A stretch of 64,000 bases of DNA from Luteibacter sp. 9135 (GTDB lineage: Bacteria > Pseudomonadota > Gammaproteobacteria > Xanthomonadales > Rhodanobacteraceae). Where the stretch lies: contig NZ_JQNB01000001.1 of assembly GCF_000745005.1 (NCBI RefSeq), positions 1,853,501 to 1,917,500 of the forward strand, given 5' to 3'. Shown piece by piece: positions 45,945 to 56,797 of the stretch. The notes below the pieces were generated by a model, which saw only the letters and a program-made list of their open reading frames with translations, ran no database searches and was not told the origin of the DNA. Position numbers and translations under genes: made by a program. The stretch's first letter is position 1. Every line of letters starts with the position of its first letter.

Positions 45945-46502
45945 ATGGTGCACAACTTGCCGTCGAAAACCCTTTCCAAGGGTCGCCGACTCCCTGCCCT
46001 GGCCGCTCTCGGCCTGGCAGTCATGACGATCGCCGGCTGTGCCAGTGTTCCTCCGCCCGATGGCTCGATGAATCAGGCCCTGGCCCAGTTGCAGGCCGCC
46101 CGGGACGCCGGAGCCGCCGATTACGCGCCGGTGGACCTGGACTACGCGCAGAGCAAGTTCCGTCAGGCGCAGGCGGCCATGGCCAGCCGTAAGTACGACG
46201 AGGCGGCGGTGCTCGCCGACGAATCGCGTGCGGACAGCGAACTGGCCCGTGCCAAGGCCCGCCTGGGTGCCGCCCGTGCGCAGAACACGACCAAGAGCAA
46301 GGAAAACTCACGCATGCGTGTCGAGATGATCGACAACCATGCCAACGACACGGTGCCCATCCCGTCCAATGTGCAGGAGTCGGAATCGGTGCTGCCCGAG
46401 CCCACGAACACCACCCCGCCGCCCGTGGGGGGACAGACCCAGCCGCTGAACGACCCGTCGGGCAGCCAGATCCAGTCGTCCAACCCCCAGGGAGGCCAGT
46501 GA
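45945..46502 (+). CDS. DUF4398-type lipoprotein
   Basis: 185 residues. The signal peptide ends in a lipobox, TIAGC (Cys about residue 30), so the protein is lipidated. Residues 40-110 are helical with the pattern ALAQLQAARDAGAADYAPVDLDYAQSKFRQAQAAMASRKYDEAAVLADES, as in DUF4398 proteins. The C-terminal third is Pro/Gln/Asn-rich and probably unstructured. Its function is unknown. Its stop overlaps the next start as TGATG. Confidence 0.85.
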   Translation: MVHNLPSKTLSKGRRLPALAALGLAVMTIAGCASVPPPDGSMNQALAQLQAARDAGAADYAPVDLDYAQSKFRQAQAAMASRKYDEAAVLADESRADSELARAKARLGAARAQNTTKSKENSRMRVEMIDNHANDTVPIPSNVQESESVLPEPTNTTPPPVGGQTQPLNDPSGSQIQSSNPQGGQ

Positions 46503-47152
46503 TGAAGCGTTCCACCCTTCTTGCCTCGGCCCTTGCCTTCGCGCTCGCGGCCGGCAGCGCCATGGCCGCCACGGACGACCTGGACATCCGTCGTCTCAAT
46601 TCCAGCCTGGACCAACTCTCCTCCGACCCCGTGCTGGGCAGCTATGCGCAGGCCGAGCAGGCGCGCGCCCGCGAGGCCATCAACCAGATGGGCCAGTTCC
46701 GTCCCAAGGACAAGGAACACGCCCATTACCTCTACGTGGCCGAGCGCCGCGTGGACATTGCCAAGGCCATGGCTCAGTACCAGGACGCCCAGGCCAAGAG
46801 CGCCCAACTCGACCGTGAGCACGATGCCATCCTGCTGGAGGCGAGCCGGCTGGATGCCGAGATGGCCCGCCGCCAGCTCGAGCAGCAGCGCGCCCAGAAC
46901 CAGATGATCCAGGAAGAGGCCGCCCGCCTGCAGCAGCAGGGCGTGGAGTACTCCCAGGCGCTGGACCAGGCCAAGGCCGAGGGTGACAAGGCCAGGCAGG
47001 TCGCTGCGGCGCAGGCCAAAGTGGCCAACGCGGCCAAGAAGCAGGCCGCACTGGCCGAGGCGGCCGCACGTGCCATGCGCGACATGAACTCCTCCGACGG
47101 CGGTGCGCCAGCACCGGCCCCGAAGAAGACCAAAAAGTCGAACGGCAACTAA
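46502..47152 (+). CDS. Periplasmic coiled-coil protein, DUF4398 partner
   Basis: 216 residues. After a signal peptide (MKRSTLLASALAFALAAGSAMAA), helices dominate: DPVLGSYAQAEQARAREAINQMGQ is a DUF4398-like segment. Residues about 95-185 are a long Ala/Gln/Glu coiled coil. The tail is Lys/Pro-rich. Its start codon overlaps the upstream lipoprotein gene, and the two proteins likely act together in the periplasm, often with an OmpA-like partner that is not present here. Function unknown. Confidence 0.8.
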   Translation: MKRSTLLASALAFALAAGSAMAATDDLDIRRLNSSLDQLSSDPVLGSYAQAEQARAREAINQMGQFRPKDKEHAHYLYVAERRVDIAKAMAQYQDAQAKSAQLDREHDAILLEASRLDAEMARRQLEQQRAQNQMIQEEAARLQQQGVEYSQALDQAKAEGDKARQVAAAQAKVANAAKKQAALAEAAARAMRDMNSSDGGAPAPAPKKTKKSNGN

Positions 47153-47200
47153 ATCGCTTTTTTATGCGTTTTTAGGCGTGTAACGTGAGAAAAATCGCCC

Positions 47201-47282
47201 TTGCACGGCTCCGGTGAGCGGAGTAGCTTCGGTATCCCGTCACCGGAAAAAACACGGTGGCGGTCCTGCCGGAGCCGTGCAA
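47201..47282. ncRNA. Candidate structured RNA upstream of the YdcH-like gene
   Basis: A perfect 14-bp inverted repeat (TTGCACGGCTCCGG at 47201-47214 and its complement at 47269-47282) encloses a 9-bp stem (47237-47245 with 47255-47263, one GU pair) and a GAAAAAACA loop. It could be the 5' leader of the gene at 47353, a small RNA, or a MITE-like repeat. No T run follows it. Strand undetermined; no family recognised. Confidence 0.35.
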
Positions 47283-47352
47283 CGCAGCGACCGCATGGCT
47301 CCCCTCACGACCGGCCCGCACCGCAGGCCGATCCCACCGCGAGGAGTTTGCA

Positions 47353-47580
47353 ATGTTCGAAAACCAGCAGCGTGACGACGTCGAGAAGTTCATCCACGCC
47401 AACGCGGATACCCGTCGTCTTTTCTATCGCCACCAGGAACTCGATACCAAGTTGCATGACGCCAACATCGGCTGTCTGCCTATCGACGATGTCAGCCTGG
47501 CGGGTCTCAAGAGGGAAAAGCTGCAGGCCAAGGAAAAGCTCCAACGAATGTGGGATAGCTGGCAGCAGTCTCCACACTGA
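47353..47580 (+). CDS. YdcH-like DUF465 protein
   Basis: 75 residues, almost all helical: RDDVEKFIHANADTRRLFYRHQELDTKLHDANIG then LKREKLQAKEKLQRMW. This matches small DUF465/YdcH proteins, cytoplasmic and of unknown function. A GAGGAG site lies 9 bp before the ATG at 47353. Preceded by a possible structured RNA and followed by a terminator. Confidence 0.85.
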   Translation: MFENQQRDDVEKFIHANADTRRLFYRHQELDTKLHDANIGCLPIDDVSLAGLKREKLQAKEKLQRMWDSWQQSPH

Positions 47581-47602
47581 GCCCTGACCCGGCTCCATCG
47601 AC

Positions 47603-47632
47603 CGACGGGCGCCGCAAGGCGCCCGTTTTCGT
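47603..47632 (+). terminator. Intrinsic terminator after the YdcH-like gene
   Basis: ACGGGCGCC pairs with GGCGCCCGT around a GCAA tetraloop, followed by TTTT. Confidence 0.88.
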
Positions 47633-47783
47633 TCCACCGACCGGATCGTTGCGGCAGGGTCGTACCTATGTCGTTACGGTTCGGCCGATCGGCCGGGCAT
47701 CGGTTCCCCGGCACACCCTTTATGATGGGCGCCCAGAGGGCGAGGTCGAAGGGGCCACGCCGCAAAAACACGATGGAGTTCCA

Positions 47784-49154
<1,371 letters not shown>

Positions 49155-49171
49155 GGCCAAGGGGAAGCGTC

Positions 49172-51001
49172 ATGTGTGGAATCGTCGCCGCTGTCGCGCA
49201 GCGTGATATCGCGCCCATCCTCATCGCAGGCCTGAAAGCCCTCGAATACCGGGGTTACGACTCCGCGGGCATGGCCATCGCGGATGGCGGCCAGATCCGC
49301 CGCGTCCGTGCCAAGGGCAAGGTGCGCGAGATGGAGGCCTTGTACGACGCGGACCCGGTACCCGGCGGGACCGGCATCGCGCACACGCGCTGGGCCACGC
49401 ACGGCGTGCCCAGCGAGCACAACGCGCATCCGCATGTGCAGGGCCGCATCGCCATCGTGCACAACGGCATCATCGAGAACTACGCCTCCCTGCGTGAGCG
49501 CCTTAAGGCGCAGGGTCGCGTGTTTCATTCGGAAACGGACACCGAGGTGATGGGTGCCGTGATCGACGAACATGTGCAGTCCGGCAAGCCGTTGCGCGAA
49601 GCGGTCACCGCCGCCGTGCGCGAACTGGAAGGTGCCTATGCCATCGCGGTGATGAGCCTGGACGAACCCGAGCGGGTCGTCGGTGCCCGTCGCGGTTGCC
49701 CCCTGCTGGTGGGCATCGGCATCGGCGAGCATTTCCTCGGCTCCGACGCGCAGGCACTCATCAAGGTCACCAACCGGATGATGTACCTGGAAGAAGACGA
49801 CGTGGTCGAGATCACGCGGGAAACCGTGGAGGTGTTCGGCCTGGACGGCCAGCGCGTGGACCGCACGGCCCACGAAAGCGAGATCAGCGCCGACTCGGTG
49901 GAGCGGGGCGAATACCGCCATTACATGCAGAAGGAGATCTTCGAGCAGCCGCGCGCCGTGGCCGACACCCTGGAAGGTCGTATCGGTCCGCATGGTGTGT
50001 TGCCGAACATCTTCGGCATCGATGCCGACCCGATCCTCGACAAGACCCGTGGCATTCATATCGTCGCTTGCGGTACCAGCTACCACGCCGGCATGGTCGC
50101 CAAGTACTGGATCGAGGAACTGGCACGCATCCCCGTGGTGGTCGAGGTGGCCAGCGAATACCGCTACCGCGACGTGGTGGTGCCGGAGAACACCCTTTTC
50201 GTCGCGGTGTCGCAGTCCGGCGAAACCGCCGATACCCTGGCCGCCATGCGCGAGTCGCGTCGTCGCGGCTACCTCGCCACGTTCGCCATCTGCAACGTAC
50301 CCGAGTCCTCGGTGGTGCGTGAATCCGACCTGCGCCTGATGACCCGCGCGGGCCCGGAGATCGGCGTGGCCTCGACCAAGGCCTTTACCACCCAGCTCAC
50401 CGCGTTCGGGCTACTGGCATTGGATCTGGGTCGGCGCCGCGGCCTGGATGAAAGCAAGTACCTGGCGCACTGCAAGGAACTGCAGTCGCTGCCGCGCTAC
50501 ATCGAGAACGCGCTGAAGAGCGAGCCCGAGATCATCCGGATCGCCGACCATTTCGCTGCCAAGCAGCATGCGCTATTCCTCGGGCGCGGCGCGCAGTTCC
50601 CGGTGGCGCTGGAGGGTTCGCTCAAGCTCAAGGAAATCTCCTATATCCACGCGGAGGCCTATCCTGCGGGCGAGCTCAAGCACGGCCCGCTGGCGCTGGT
50701 GGACGAGAACATGCCGATCGTGGCGGTGGCGCCCAACGGTCCCTTGCTGGACAAGCTGAAATCCAACCTGCAGGAAGTACGCGCCCGCGGCGGCGAACTG
50801 ATCGTCTTCGCCGACGAGCGTGCGGAGCTGGATGCGGATGCCGACCATATCGCCACGGTACGTGTGGACGGCGGTGGCGATCTGATCGCGCCGGCGGTCT
50901 TTACCATTCCGATGCAACTGCTGGCTTACCACGTCGCGGTGATGCGTGGCACGGATGTGGACCAACCGCGAAACCTGGCCAAGTCGGTGACTGTGGAATG
51001 A
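49172..51001 (+). CDS. glmS: Glucosamine-6-phosphate synthase
   Basis: 609 residues. After Met removal the nucleophile is Cys2 (MCGIVAAVAQRD), and HTRWATHG and the two SIS domains (VACGTSYHAGMVAKYW, FLGRGAQFPVALEGSLKLKEISY) follow. The protein ends DQPRNLAKSVTVE, typical for GlmS. It makes glucosamine 6-phosphate for peptidoglycan and LPS from fructose 6-phosphate and glutamine. It starts 17 bp after cbs. No glmS ribozyme is present upstream, as expected outside Firmicutes. Confidence 0.95.
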   Translation: MCGIVAAVAQRDIAPILIAGLKALEYRGYDSAGMAIADGGQIRRVRAKGKVREMEALYDADPVPGGTGIAHTRWATHGVPSEHNAHPHVQGRIAIVHNGIIENYASLRERLKAQGRVFHSETDTEVMGAVIDEHVQSGKPLREAVTAAVRELEGAYAIAVMSLDEPERVVGARRGCPLLVGIGIGEHFLGSDAQALIKVTNRMMYLEEDDVVEITRETVEVFGLDGQRVDRTAHESEISADSVERGEYRHYMQKEIFEQPRAVADTLEGRIGPHGVLPNIFGIDADPILDKTRGIHIVACGTSYHAGMVAKYWIEELARIPVVVEVASEYRYRDVVVPENTLFVAVSQSGETADTLAAMRESRRRGYLATFAICNVPESSVVRESDLRLMTRAGPEIGVASTKAFTTQLTAFGLLALDLGRRRGLDESKYLAHCKELQSLPRYIENALKSEPEIIRIADHFAAKQHALFLGRGAQFPVALEGSLKLKEISYIHAEAYPAGELKHGPLALVDENMPIVAVAPNGPLLDKLKSNLQEVRARGGELIVFADERAELDADADHIATVRVDGGGDLIAPAVFTIPMQLLAYHVAVMRGTDVDQPRNLAKSVTVE

Positions 51002-51041
51002 CAAGCCGCGCATCGCGGCACACCTTCAAGGAGCGTCAGAA

Positions 51042-51908
51042 ATGAAAACGTCGGTCTTTAAATCTTATTTCGACGCATCGGAAACGACGCTCATCGGTCA
51101 GTACGGTCTATCGGCGCATGCCGGGCACGGTGGCAACATCGGATCGCCGCGTGAGGCGTTCGTAAGAAGCTTTCTGGAAAAGAACGTCGGCAAAAGCGTG
51201 ACCGTGGGTCAGGGAGAAATCATCGATGCCTTCTCGACAAAGACCCAACAGCGCAAGCAGCAGGACGTGGTGCTCTATGATTCGTCGCTGCCGCGCCTGG
51301 ATATCGGAGGCGACATTTCCTCGTTCCTACGCGAAGGTGTCTTTGCGACGGTCGAGGTCAAATCGACCTTGACCAAGGAAGCACTGTTTGAGGCATGCGA
51401 CGCGGGCTTCGCGCTACGCCATCCGGAAGGCAGCTTCTCCGACGCCTACCGACAAAGCTGGCCACGGCGCTTCCTGGTCGCGTATGCCGGTCCGGTGAAG
51501 ATGGACACGGTGTTCGGGTGGCTCGAGCAATACTATCGCTGGCGGCATACTCCGGGGCCTCAATTTACCTTTATCGAGGAAGGGTGGTCGCCCGGTGACG
51601 AGTTCCCGATGCGCCACATCACGCGATCCAATACGTTGGACGGTATTTTCCTGCTGGGCGTAGGCTTCGTTCTTTTTGAAGGTTTCCATTTCTCGCTTGC
51701 AAACCCCGAACCCGAGCAGACGGGTCGTGTAAATGTGGTGCGGCATGGCTGGACGATCTGCGACACGGAGCGCGGGGCGCTTCACGCCCTTTTCGTGGCC
51801 ATGACCGATGCCATCTATGATGCCCCGACTACGGTTGTCGATTATGCAAGAGAGCTAAAGTTACTGCCTCGCAAAACTGTGGTGATGAACTCGCGGGTTC
51901 GCATCTAG
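51042..51908 (+). CDS. DUF6602-like protein with a possible PD-(D/E)xK nuclease fold
   Basis: 288 residues of unknown function. The first half has the spacing of a PD-(D/E)xK site: Glu59 (GQGEIID), Asp75 (QQDVVLYD) and Glu105-x-Lys107 (ATVEVKSTLTK), preceded by the helix SPREAFVRSFLEKNV. This resembles proteins annotated as DUF6602, some near defence genes as I recall; not verified. The rest is alpha/beta with no recognised motif. It begins 40 bp after glmS, has more AT-rich codons than its neighbours, and is likely an acquired gene inside the sugar region. Confidence 0.6.
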   Translation: MKTSVFKSYFDASETTLIGQYGLSAHAGHGGNIGSPREAFVRSFLEKNVGKSVTVGQGEIIDAFSTKTQQRKQQDVVLYDSSLPRLDIGGDISSFLREGVFATVEVKSTLTKEALFEACDAGFALRHPEGSFSDAYRQSWPRRFLVAYAGPVKMDTVFGWLEQYYRWRHTPGPQFTFIEEGWSPGDEFPMRHITRSNTLDGIFLLGVGFVLFEGFHFSLANPEPEQTGRVNVVRHGWTICDTERGALHALFVAMTDAIYDAPTTVVDYARELKLLPRKTVVMNSRVRI

Positions 51909-51992
51909 CAAATATTCGGTTCCACCAAGCGTCGCCGTGCGCAGTGGTACAACAGTATGGGTAGACCTCAATCGGTCGTTAGGGAGCTCGGA

Positions 51993-53039
51993 ATGCTTAA
52001 ATGGATCATGCCATTGGTCATATTCGCCGCTGTGGGCGCGGGCGTCGCGCATGCCGATGCGTTTACCCCCGGCGAGTTGTTGCTGCCCTTCAGTACGCCA
52101 GGGTGGGATTACTCGCCAAGCGCCATGATCGACCTGGATGGCAAGGAAAAGGTCTGGTGGTGCAGCGAAAACAGCGGTGCCGACTCGGTGAAATATGTCG
52201 AACGCACGCCCGGTGGGGCATGGAGCACGCCGCAAGTGGTGCTCCAGGCAAACCGTCGCGTACCCGGCATGCCCATCCTGGACTGGGAAGGCGTGCACAC
52301 CTGCGATCCCACCGTGATCCGTGGCAGCTGGACGGTCAACGGCCAGCCTTACGGCTACGCGATGTACTACACCACAGAGCGGCCCGGCAGCGACGGTATC
52401 GATAACCGCATCGGTGCGGCGTTCTCGACAGACGGTATACACTGGTCCAAATACGGCACACCGGTGATTCACGACGGCGATCCGGGCGCGTACGGAAGCG
52501 GTCAGTCGGTGGCATGGAGCACGGATGCCGGGTCGGGCGTTGCTACGGTTTATACCTACACGGATGCAACTGGCTCGCCCGTCTATTATTTCCGGCAGTC
52601 GCCCGACGGGATCAACTTCGGTCCGCGCCGGCCATTGAGCATGGCGGGGCTCACGCTCAATGGCGTCCCAGGCATATCGCACGCCAAGCCCGCCATAGCG
52701 TTTGCACCAAGCTATCGCGACGGCGGCTTTTACTACTACATGGCGAGCGTCTGCGAAGCCTATAACGACTCGGTCTACGGTCCGGCGTATCCCGAAGTGG
52801 GCACCGCGCGTGGTCTATGTCTATATAGGGCCGAAGGCGACGACATGTTCAACGGCACGTGGACACGTGTCCTGGACAGTGGTCATACCAAGCCGGTCGA
52901 GGTCGAGCCTGGCTTCCTGACCAATGTGTATGGTTATCTCGATCAGACCGATGTGTCGCTTTATTTTGCGTGCAGCGGTGCGGGCGATCCCAATACGTGG
53001 GAACTGTGCTGGACCAAAGGTGCCATGCCCCCGCGCTGA
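51993..53039 (+). CDS. Secreted beta-propeller-like protein, possibly glycosidase-related
   Basis: 348 residues. A signal peptide (MLKWIMPLVIFAAVGAGVAHA) is followed by repeated strand patterns with Asp/Trp-rich blades (GWDYSPSAMIDLDGKEKVWWC, HTCDPTVIRG, GYAMYYTTERPG, HAKPAIAFAPSYRDGGFYYYM). These recall five-bladed propellers of glycoside hydrolase families such as GH43, but catalytic residues could not be assigned. Six Cys may form disulfides. The ATG at 51993 has AGGGAG upstream. It ends 17 bp before xanA and may share its transcript. Confidence 0.6.
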   Translation: MLKWIMPLVIFAAVGAGVAHADAFTPGELLLPFSTPGWDYSPSAMIDLDGKEKVWWCSENSGADSVKYVERTPGGAWSTPQVVLQANRRVPGMPILDWEGVHTCDPTVIRGSWTVNGQPYGYAMYYTTERPGSDGIDNRIGAAFSTDGIHWSKYGTPVIHDGDPGAYGSGQSVAWSTDAGSGVATVYTYTDATGSPVYYFRQSPDGINFGPRRPLSMAGLTLNGVPGISHAKPAIAFAPSYRDGGFYYYMASVCEAYNDSVYGPAYPEVGTARGLCLYRAEGDDMFNGTWTRVLDSGHTKPVEVEPGFLTNVYGYLDQTDVSLYFACSGAGDPNTWELCWTKGAMPPR

Positions 53040-53055
53040 TCGACAGAGGTGATTC

Positions 53056-54399
53056 ATGACGTGCTTCAAGGCATACGACATCCGCGGCCGCGTCCCGGAT
53101 GAACTCAACGAGGACATGGCGTACCGTATCGGACGGGCGTGTGCCCGGACCCTGGGCGAGGGCGTCGTGGTCGTGGGCTACGACATCCGCGTCGACAGCA
53201 CGGCGTTCGCGGCCGCGGTAGTGCGCGGTCTGAACGATGAAGGTCGGGACGCCATCGACATCGGATTGTGCGGCACGGAGGAAGTCTATTTCCAGACGTT
53301 CCACCGCCAGGTCGCCGGCGGCATCATGGTGACGGCGAGTCATAACCCGATCGATTACAACGGCATGAAGTTGGTGCGAGAGGGTGCGCGGCCCATCAGC
53401 GGCGACACGGGACTGCGCGATATCGAGCGGATGGTGGAGGCGGACGACTTCGGTGGCGCTACCGCCGTGCGCGGCAAGGTCGTTCGCGACCACGACAAGT
53501 CGGCTTACATCGCGCATTTGCTAGGCTATATCGACCCGACGGCACTGCGCTCTCTGAAGATTGTTGTGAACGCGGGTAACGGCGGGGCCGGTGCCATCGT
53601 GGACCTGCTCGCGCCCCATCTGCCGTTCGACTTCATCCGCATCCATCATGCCCCGGACGGTACGTTTCCGAACGGCATCCCCAACCCATTGCTGCCGGAG
53701 AATCGCAGCGCGACGGCGCAAGCGGTCGTGGCCCATGGTGCCGACCTGGGCCTTGCATGGGACGGCGACTTCGATCGCTGTTTCATCTTCGATGCGCAGG
53801 GAAACTTCATCGAGGGGTACTACATCGTCGGGCTACTGGCCGCGCAACTGCTCGAGAAACAGTCGGGTGCGAAGATCATCCACGACCCGAGGCTTACCTG
53901 GAACACCATCGACATGGTGGAGCAGGCCGATGGCGTGCCGGTACAAAGCAAGACGGGGCATGCCTTTATCAAGGAGCGCATGCGCCTCGAAGACGCCATT
54001 TATGGCGGCGAGATGAGTGCGCACCATTATTTTCGTGACTTTGCGTATTGCGACTCGGGCATGATTCCCTGGCTGCTGGTCGCCGAGCGCATGTCGAAGA
54101 CCGGGGTCAGCCTCGAGGACATGCTGGCGCAGCGCATGGCGGCCTATCCCTGCAGTGGGGAAATCAATTTCGTGGTGAAGGATGCACCCGCGGCCGTCGC
54201 GAAGGTTATGGCGTTCTACGCGGATCAGTGCCCTTCGATCGACCATACCGACGGTGTGAGTGCCGACTTCGGCGACTGGCGCTTCAACCTGCGCTCGTCG
54301 AACACGGAGCCCTTGCTGCGGCTCAACGTGGAATCCCGCGGCGACACTGCGTTGATGCACGAGCGTACGGCCGAGTTGTCCGCGTTGATCGAGCAATAG
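53056..54399 (+). CDS. xanA: Phosphomannomutase/phosphoglucomutase
   Basis: 447 residues. Signatures are [16 protein letters not shown], the phosphoserine loop [13 protein letters not shown], the Mg2+ loop DGDFDRCF and the phosphate-binding [14 protein letters not shown] near the C-terminus. It interconverts 6- and 1-phosphates of mannose (and possibly glucose), supplying mannose 1-phosphate to XanB. Its size and sequence fit XanA/CpsG-type enzymes. Converges on the xanB-rml operon with a small hairpin between. Confidence 0.92.
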   Translation: MTCFKAYDIRGRVPDELNEDMAYRIGRACARTLGEGVVVVGYDIRVDSTAFAAAVVRGLNDEGRDAIDIGLCGTEEVYFQTFHRQVAGGIMVTASHNPIDYNGMKLVREGARPISGDTGLRDIERMVEADDFGGATAVRGKVVRDHDKSAYIAHLLGYIDPTALRSLKIVVNAGNGGAGAIVDLLAPHLPFDFIRIHHAPDGTFPNGIPNPLLPENRSATAQAVVAHGADLGLAWDGDFDRCFIFDAQGNFIEGYYIVGLLAAQLLEKQSGAKIIHDPRLTWNTIDMVEQADGVPVQSKTGHAFIKERMRLEDAIYGGEMSAHHYFRDFAYCDSGMIPWLLVAERMSKTGVSLEDMLAQRMAAYPCSGEINFVVKDAPAAVAKVMAFYADQCPSIDHTDGVSADFGDWRFNLRSSNTEPLLRLNVESRGDTALMHERTAELSALIEQ

Positions 54400-54401
54400 A
54401 A

Positions 54402-54421
54402 AAGGGGCCTCCCGGCCCCTT
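54402..54421. terminator. Short hairpin between xanA and xanB
   Basis: AAGGGGCC pairs with GGCCCCTT around TCCC. It has no good T run, so it is probably a weak bidirectional terminator. Confidence 0.5.
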
Positions 54422-54444
54422 AACTTGCCAGGTACTGCCTGACG

Positions 54445-55857
54445 CTAGGCGCGGCCGTACACGTCGTCGAAGCGAACGATGTCGTCCTCGCCCAGGTACG
54501 AACCCGACTGCACCTCGATCAACTCCACGGGCACCTTGCCCGGGTTGCGCAGGCGGTGGCGGCTGCCCAGGGGCAGGTAGGTGCTCTGGTTCTCGGCCAG
54601 CAGGAACACCTTGTCGTCGCAGGTGACCTCGGCCACGCCCTTGACGACGATCCAGTGCTCCGCACGGTGATGGTGCATCTGCAGGCTTAGCGCGGCGCCT
54701 GGCTTGACCACGATGCGCTTTACCTGGAAGCGGTCGCCGGACTCGAGTGAGTCATAGCTGCCCCACGGGCGGCGCACGACGCGATGCAGGTCGTGCTCGC
54801 TGCGACCGGCGGCTTTCAGTTGTTCGACAATCTTCTTCACGTCCTGCGACGCGTCGCGACGTGCGACCAGTGTCGCGTCCGGGGTGGTGACGACCACCAC
54901 ATCGTCCAGGCCGATGGTGGCGACCAGATGGCGATCGTGCGATCTGATCAGCGATCCACGGGTATCGAGTGCGATGACATCGCCTTCGATGTGGTTGCCG
55001 TGTTCGTCCTTGCCCGCCGCCATCCACAGCGCGTCCCACGAGCCGATGTCACTCCACCCGCAGGCCACCGGCACCACGGCGGCATGGCCGGTTTTTTCCA
55101 TCACCGCATAGTCGATGGAATCACTCGGCGCGGCGGTGAACGCGTCGGCATCGAGCCGGATGAAATCCAGGTCGGTATTGGCCTCGCGGAAGGCGGCCTG
55201 TGCGGCGTCCAGCATCGCCGGTGCCAGCGTCTTCAGTTCCTCGATGTAACGAGAGGCGCGGAACAGGAACATGCCCGAGTTCCAGTCGTAGTCGCCACTG
55301 GCCAAGTACGACTCGGCCACATCCAGCGCCGGCTTTTCCACGAACTGGGCCACACGGAAGGTCTCGCCCTCCAGGCTTGCGCCGCGGCGGATGTAACCGA
55401 AGCCGGTTTCCGCCCGGTCGGGCCGGATGCCGAAGGTCACCAGCCAGCCCTGCTCGGCAAGGTGGCGTGCCCGCGCAACGGCCTCGGTAAAGGCGCCGGT
55501 GTCGCCGATCAGGTGATCGGCGGGCAGCACGAGGATCAGTGCATCCGCATCGCGTGCCATGGCCTGCAGTGCGCCGACGGCAATGGCGGGCGCCGTGTTG
55601 CGCGGTACCGGTTCCAGCAGGATGTTGGCGTCGGTGATGCCCAGTTCCTGCAGCTGCTCGGCGGCAAGGAAGCGCTGGTCGTCGCTGGCCACGACGACCG
55701 GCGCGGCGGCATCGGGGAGGGAGGCCGCTCGTAACACCGTCTGCTGGAACAAGGTTTCCTTACCCGAAAGCGAGAGGAACTGCTTGGGCAGGTTACGGCG
55801 GGAAATCGGCCATAGCCGCGTTCCGCTGCCGCCGCTCAGGATAAGGGGAATCAGCAT
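54445..55857 (-). CDS. xanB: Mannose-1-phosphate guanylyltransferase/mannose-6-phosphate isomerase
   Basis: 470 residues, a bifunctional enzyme. The N-terminal half is a nucleotidyltransferase (LSGGSGTRLWPISR, FVEKP), and the C-terminal cupin carries the isomerase site (RPWGSYDSLESGDRFQVKRI and LQMHHHRAEHW). It makes GDP-mannose. Last gene of the rmlBACD-xanB operon, 7 bp after rmlD. The ATG at 55857 gives the usual start. Confidence 0.94.
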   Translation of the reverse strand: MLIPLILSGGSGTRLWPISRRNLPKQFLSLSGKETLFQQTVLRAASLPDAAAPVVVASDDQRFLAAEQLQELGITDANILLEPVPRNTAPAIAVGALQAMARDADALILVLPADHLIGDTGAFTEAVARARHLAEQGWLVTFGIRPDRAETGFGYIRRGASLEGETFRVAQFVEKPALDVAESYLASGDYDWNSGMFLFRASRYIEELKTLAPAMLDAAQAAFREANTDLDFIRLDADAFTAAPSDSIDYAVMEKTGHAAVVPVACGWSDIGSWDALWMAAGKDEHGNHIEGDVIALDTRGSLIRSHDRHLVATIGLDDVVVVTTPDATLVARRDASQDVKKIVEQLKAAGRSEHDLHRVVRRPWGSYDSLESGDRFQVKRIVVKPGAALSLQMHHHRAEHWIVVKGVAEVTCDDKVFLLAENQSTYLPLGSRHRLRNPGKVPVELIEVQSGSYLGEDDIVRFDDVYGRA

Positions 55858-55864
55858 GACCGCC

Positions 55865-56797
55865 TCACGGAGTGGGGAGTTGACCGAGCGTTGCGCGAAG
55901 TCCTTCGCGCCAGTCGTGCAGCGGGTGGCCGAACGTGGCGGCAAAGCCCGAGTTGTCCAGCACGGAGTATTCCGGACGCCGGGCGGGCGTAGGGAATTCG
56001 CTGCTGGCAATGGCGGTCACCCGGGGCTGCCGGGCGATGACGCCGCTAGCGGCTGCCTCGTCGAAGATCGCCTCGGCAAAACCGTGCCAGGTGGTCTCGC
56101 CCGAGGCGGTGAGGTGATACGTGCCCGACAGGCTGGAGCGATCCGAGGCGGCGACCGACTGCATCCGGTCGATCGCGGCCAGCGTTCCCTCGACGATGAG
56201 CGTCGTGGTGGTGGGCGTGCCGCGTTGGTCGGCGACGACACGCAGTTCGTCGCGATCGGCGCCCAGGCGCAGCATGGTGCGCAGGAAGTTGTGACCGACC
56301 GCCGAGTAGACCCAGGCCGTGCGCAGGATCAGGTGGTCAGCGCCGCTGGCGCGCAGGGCTTCTTCGCCAGCGAGCTTGCTGCGGCCGTACGCGCCCTGGG
56401 GGCCCGTCGCCGCCGTCGGCGCGTAGGGCGCGGTGGCGTCACCGGGGAACACGTAGTCGGTCGAGTAATGCACTACCAAGCCACCGTGACGAGCGGCCCA
56501 GCGTCCGATGATGCCGGGGGCATCGCCATTGACGCGTGTGGCCACGGCCTCGTCGGACTCGGCCTTGTCCACGGCGGTATAGGCGGCGGCATTGACGATC
56601 ACGTCGGGCCGCTCGGCATCCAGCAGGGCTTCCAGGCCGGCAAGATCGGTCAGGTCGCCCACGACGCCACGGCCGCCGCCGACGGCAAGGGAGCCGTCCC
56701 GCGAGGCGGCAATCAGCTCACCCCGGGCAGCGAGGCCGCCCTGGCTGAGGAAGGTCTGGCCTAGCTGGCCGTTGGCGCCCAGCAGCAGGATCTTCAC
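55865..56797 (-). CDS. rmlD: dTDP-4-dehydrorhamnose reductase
   Basis: 310 residues. GTG start at 56797, overlapping the rmlC stop by 4 bp. The Rossmann motif is LLLGANGQLGQ, with VHYSTDYVFPG and the catalytic YGRSKLAGE. It completes dTDP-L-rhamnose by NAD(P)H-dependent reduction. Its start would be missed if only ATG were considered. Confidence 0.93.
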   Translation of the reverse strand: MKILLLGANGQLGQTFLSQGGLAARGELIAASRDGSLAVGGGRGVVGDLTDLAGLEALLDAERPDVIVNAAAYTAVDKAESDEAVATRVNGDAPGIIGRWAARHGGLVVHYSTDYVFPGDATAPYAPTAATGPQGAYGRSKLAGEEALRASGADHLILRTAWVYSAVGHNFLRTMLRLGADRDELRVVADQRGTPTTTTLIVEGTLAAIDRMQSVAASDRSSLSGTYHLTASGETTWHGFAEAIFDEAAASGVIARQPRVTAIASSEFPTPARRPEYSVLDNSGFAATFGHPLHDWREGLRATLGQLPTP

